The notes under the pieces are model-generated. The model saw nothing but the letters and a program-made list of their open reading frames with translations, did no database searches and was not told the origin of the DNA. Below, piece by piece: positions 15,061-16,355 of a stretch of DNA of 16,355 nucleotides; within the stretch, counting starts at the first letter, position 1, and the number at the start of each line of letters is the position of its first letter. The stretch spans positions 1-16,355 of the forward strand of contig DBTP01000153.1 of the NCBI GenBank assembly GCA_002307115.1, written 5' to 3'. This stretch comes from Fibrobacter sp. UBA1313 (lineage in GTDB: Bacteria; Fibrobacterota; Fibrobacteria; Fibrobacterales; Fibrobacteraceae). Made by a program: the position numbers and the translations under genes.

Positions 15061-15521
15061 TGAACCCGCACTTCTGTTCAAAAAAAGGTTTCGGCATCAT
15101 AGAAATTTTGGTAGCAACAGCCGTGCTTGGCTTTTTGTTGGTAGCGTTGAATATCCTCCAAGGAAGCAACCGAGATTCTTTGTTACGCATTCGTGCTCGC
15201 GATGGTGCCAGTGTGGTGGCACAGGAATTGATTGATTCGTTAGCGACCTTGGGAATGGCCTCTGTGCCTGCAACGAAGGGGACACCCCTAGCGCTCCAAA
15301 GGGTGCGCACATGGAAAGGGACTCCCGGACTTATTAGCCATATCATGACCGTTCATTACGATGTGACCATCGATGTTTCTGATGATTCCACTTACCGGAG
15401 CTCGGAACGCTCTGTTTATGATACTCTGCAGCATGTTTATGCGAAACGTTTAGAAGTGAAAGTGAGCTGGCCTTTTAAATCGAGTACCCAGTCCATATCC
15501 ATGTCGGGGGTGATTCGATGA
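15045..15521 (+). CDS. Pseudopilin, GspI/PilV-like
   Basis: This small prepilin-like protein has a leader ending KKG, then FGIIEILVATAVLGFLLVAL, with Glu at +5 of the mature form, as in minor pseudopilins. Two starts are possible. ATG 15045 gives a 15-residue leader with a G-rich stretch upstream. ATG 15060 gives a more typical 10-residue leader (MNPHFCSKKG) and a TAATG overlap with the preceding stop, which suggests translational coupling. I cannot decide between them. The 3' end overlaps the next pseudopilin (ATGA). Position second of three, small size and the hydrophobic segment suit the GspI-type role at the pseudopilus tip, where I, J and K form a complex in known type II systems. Confidence 0.8.
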   Translation: MGKIIMNPHFCSKKGFGIIEILVATAVLGFLLVALNILQGSNRDSLLRIRARDGASVVAQELIDSLATLGMASVPATKGTPLALQRVRTWKGTPGLISHIMTVHYDVTIDVSDDSTYRSSERSVYDTLQHVYAKRLEVKVSWPFKSSTQSISMSGVIR

Positions 15522-16355
15522 AAAAAGGTTTTACTCTCATAGAGCTTCTCGTGTATATGGCACTCCTAGGCATTATTGTTCTGGTGGCGGGTGAAGCTTT
15601 TAGCAATTCCACCAAATTCCGTGTGCGCACACAAAGTATGCTGGAATCCTCCGAAAATGCGTCGAAGCTCGCTGCGATTTTCAAGGAAGACTTGTCTCAA
15701 ATGGGGGCGAAGTCCTGGAAAACGATTTCTGCGGCGGCCACGGATCCTGATCTTTTTGATGTGGATTCTAAGGTCTATATCGATTTGAATAATACAGACA
15801 CTGCCAAAGTGGACAAATCCTCTTATATCCTCACATCGACGGGAGACTTGGATTCTATTGATTTTCGTAAAATGGAATACACGGCGACGGGCGTTTTCTT
15901 AGCGGTGCGGAATGTGGCGTGGTATGTGAAGGACAGCACCTTATGGCGTAGCTGTCAAACGTTGAGTGGAACGGAAAATGGGGATTGCCCCACGAGTGCG
16001 ACCTCTGTGGTTCCTGTGAAAATGGCAGATAAAGTGGCCAAGTTTAACATTACGCCTGCAACTCCAGGGATATCTTCCAGCGCATCTACTTCGGATGTGT
16101 TGTTCCCGGCATCTAGTTCTTCAGGGTTCCGTTTGCTACCCCGTGATGGGATGACGGATAGTTTATATTCTGTGAAAGTAAATCCGGATACTGGTGGAGT
16201 TACAGTGACAGTCTCTGGGTTTACGACCAATTTTGATGCGGCAGCAGCAACACCCAGTGGAAAAAAGGCAAATCAGGTTTTTGTGGGCCCGGCGGTGACG
16301 GCAGGATCCACTGGCACATGGAGTGGCAATTGCAAGGAATTCACTTTTATTCCGC
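15518..16355 (+). CDS. Pseudopilin, GspJ-like, 3' end beyond the window
   Basis: The frame starts at ATG 15518 (ATGA overlap with the previous stop) and is open to the window edge (279 codons). The leader MKKG, then FTLIELLVYMALLGIIVLVA, is a textbook type IV prepilin cleavage site with a hydrophobic helix. The following ~250 residues are soluble and beta-rich, with a Ser-rich stretch (SSSASTS and ASSSSG) and at least three Cys. The large globular part and third place in the cluster suit GspJ (PulJ). In known systems GspJ joins GspI and GspK at the tip of the pseudopilus, so a GspK-like gene may follow outside the window. An alternative is a PilW-like minor pilin. No stop codon is visible. 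Confidence 0.8.
   Translation, partial: MKKGFTLIELLVYMALLGIIVLVAGEAFSNSTKFRVRTQSMLESSENASKLAAIFKEDLSQMGAKSWKTISAAATDPDLFDVDSKVYIDLNNTDTAKVDKSSYILTSTGDLDSIDFRKMEYTATGVFLAVRNVAWYVKDSTLWRSCQTLSGTENGDCPTSATSVVPVKMADKVAKFNITPATPGISSSASTSDVLFPASSSSGFRLLPRDGMTDSLYSVKVNPDTGGVTVTVSGFTTNFDAAAATPSGKKANQVFVGPAVTAGSTGTWSGNCKEFTFIP

Overview
The window looks like a piece of chromosome from a Gram-negative bacterium of the Fibrobacter type. This is inferred from three things: two very large secreted multi-domain proteins with Ser-rich linkers, a type II secretion/type IV pilus-like pseudopilin cluster, and moderate GC with AT-rich spacers. No rRNA or database match supports it, so the taxonomic call is tentative. 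Gene density is high, and most genes are on the + strand and tightly packed.

Region 1 (1-6112) holds two consecutive, partly homologous surface/secreted proteins. The first lacks its 5' end. Both have Ig-like beta modules, Asp-rich DxDGDG loops and the same C-terminal domain (a Cys-x8-Cys loop followed by a KWGV tail). The second also has a signal peptide, a propeller-like N-terminal region and a heptad Ser/Thr/Gly linker. A strong terminator closes the pair. Region 2 (6145-7023, - strand) is a lone primary-like (group 2) sigma-70 factor that converges on region 1. Region 3 (7294-10213) is a translationally coupled three-gene operon: SAM methyltransferase, GT4 glycosyltransferase, and a flippase-like/UPF0104 membrane protein. 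It is probably involved in making an envelope glycoconjugate or modified lipid. Its leader contains overlapping, mutually exclusive inverted repeats. A 161-bp MITE-like element (17-bp perfect terminal inverted repeats, TAAA target duplication) sits exactly at the flippase stop codon, ahead of the operon's terminator.

Region 4 (10456-12612) is one open frame that encodes a compact UvrD/Rep-type helicase followed by a complete PlsC-type acyltransferase. This is either a true fusion or two genes joined by a single missing C in a CCCC run; the second half has its own ATG and ribosome binding site. Region 5 (12613-14365) is an AT-rich spacer and a dnaA gene. The DnaA-box-reading signature of this protein is unusual, and a perfect DnaA box overlaps its non-ATG start. 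dnaN does not follow. Region 6 (14512-end) is the start of a pseudopilin operon (GspH-, GspI- and GspJ-like), with the last gene cut by the window edge.

I see no CRISPR array, tRNA, rRNA, phage or recognisable defence system. The most unusual items are the helicase-acyltransferase reading frame, the divergent DnaA, the shared C-terminal domain of the surface proteins and the MITE-like element. None of them amounts to a proven new system.
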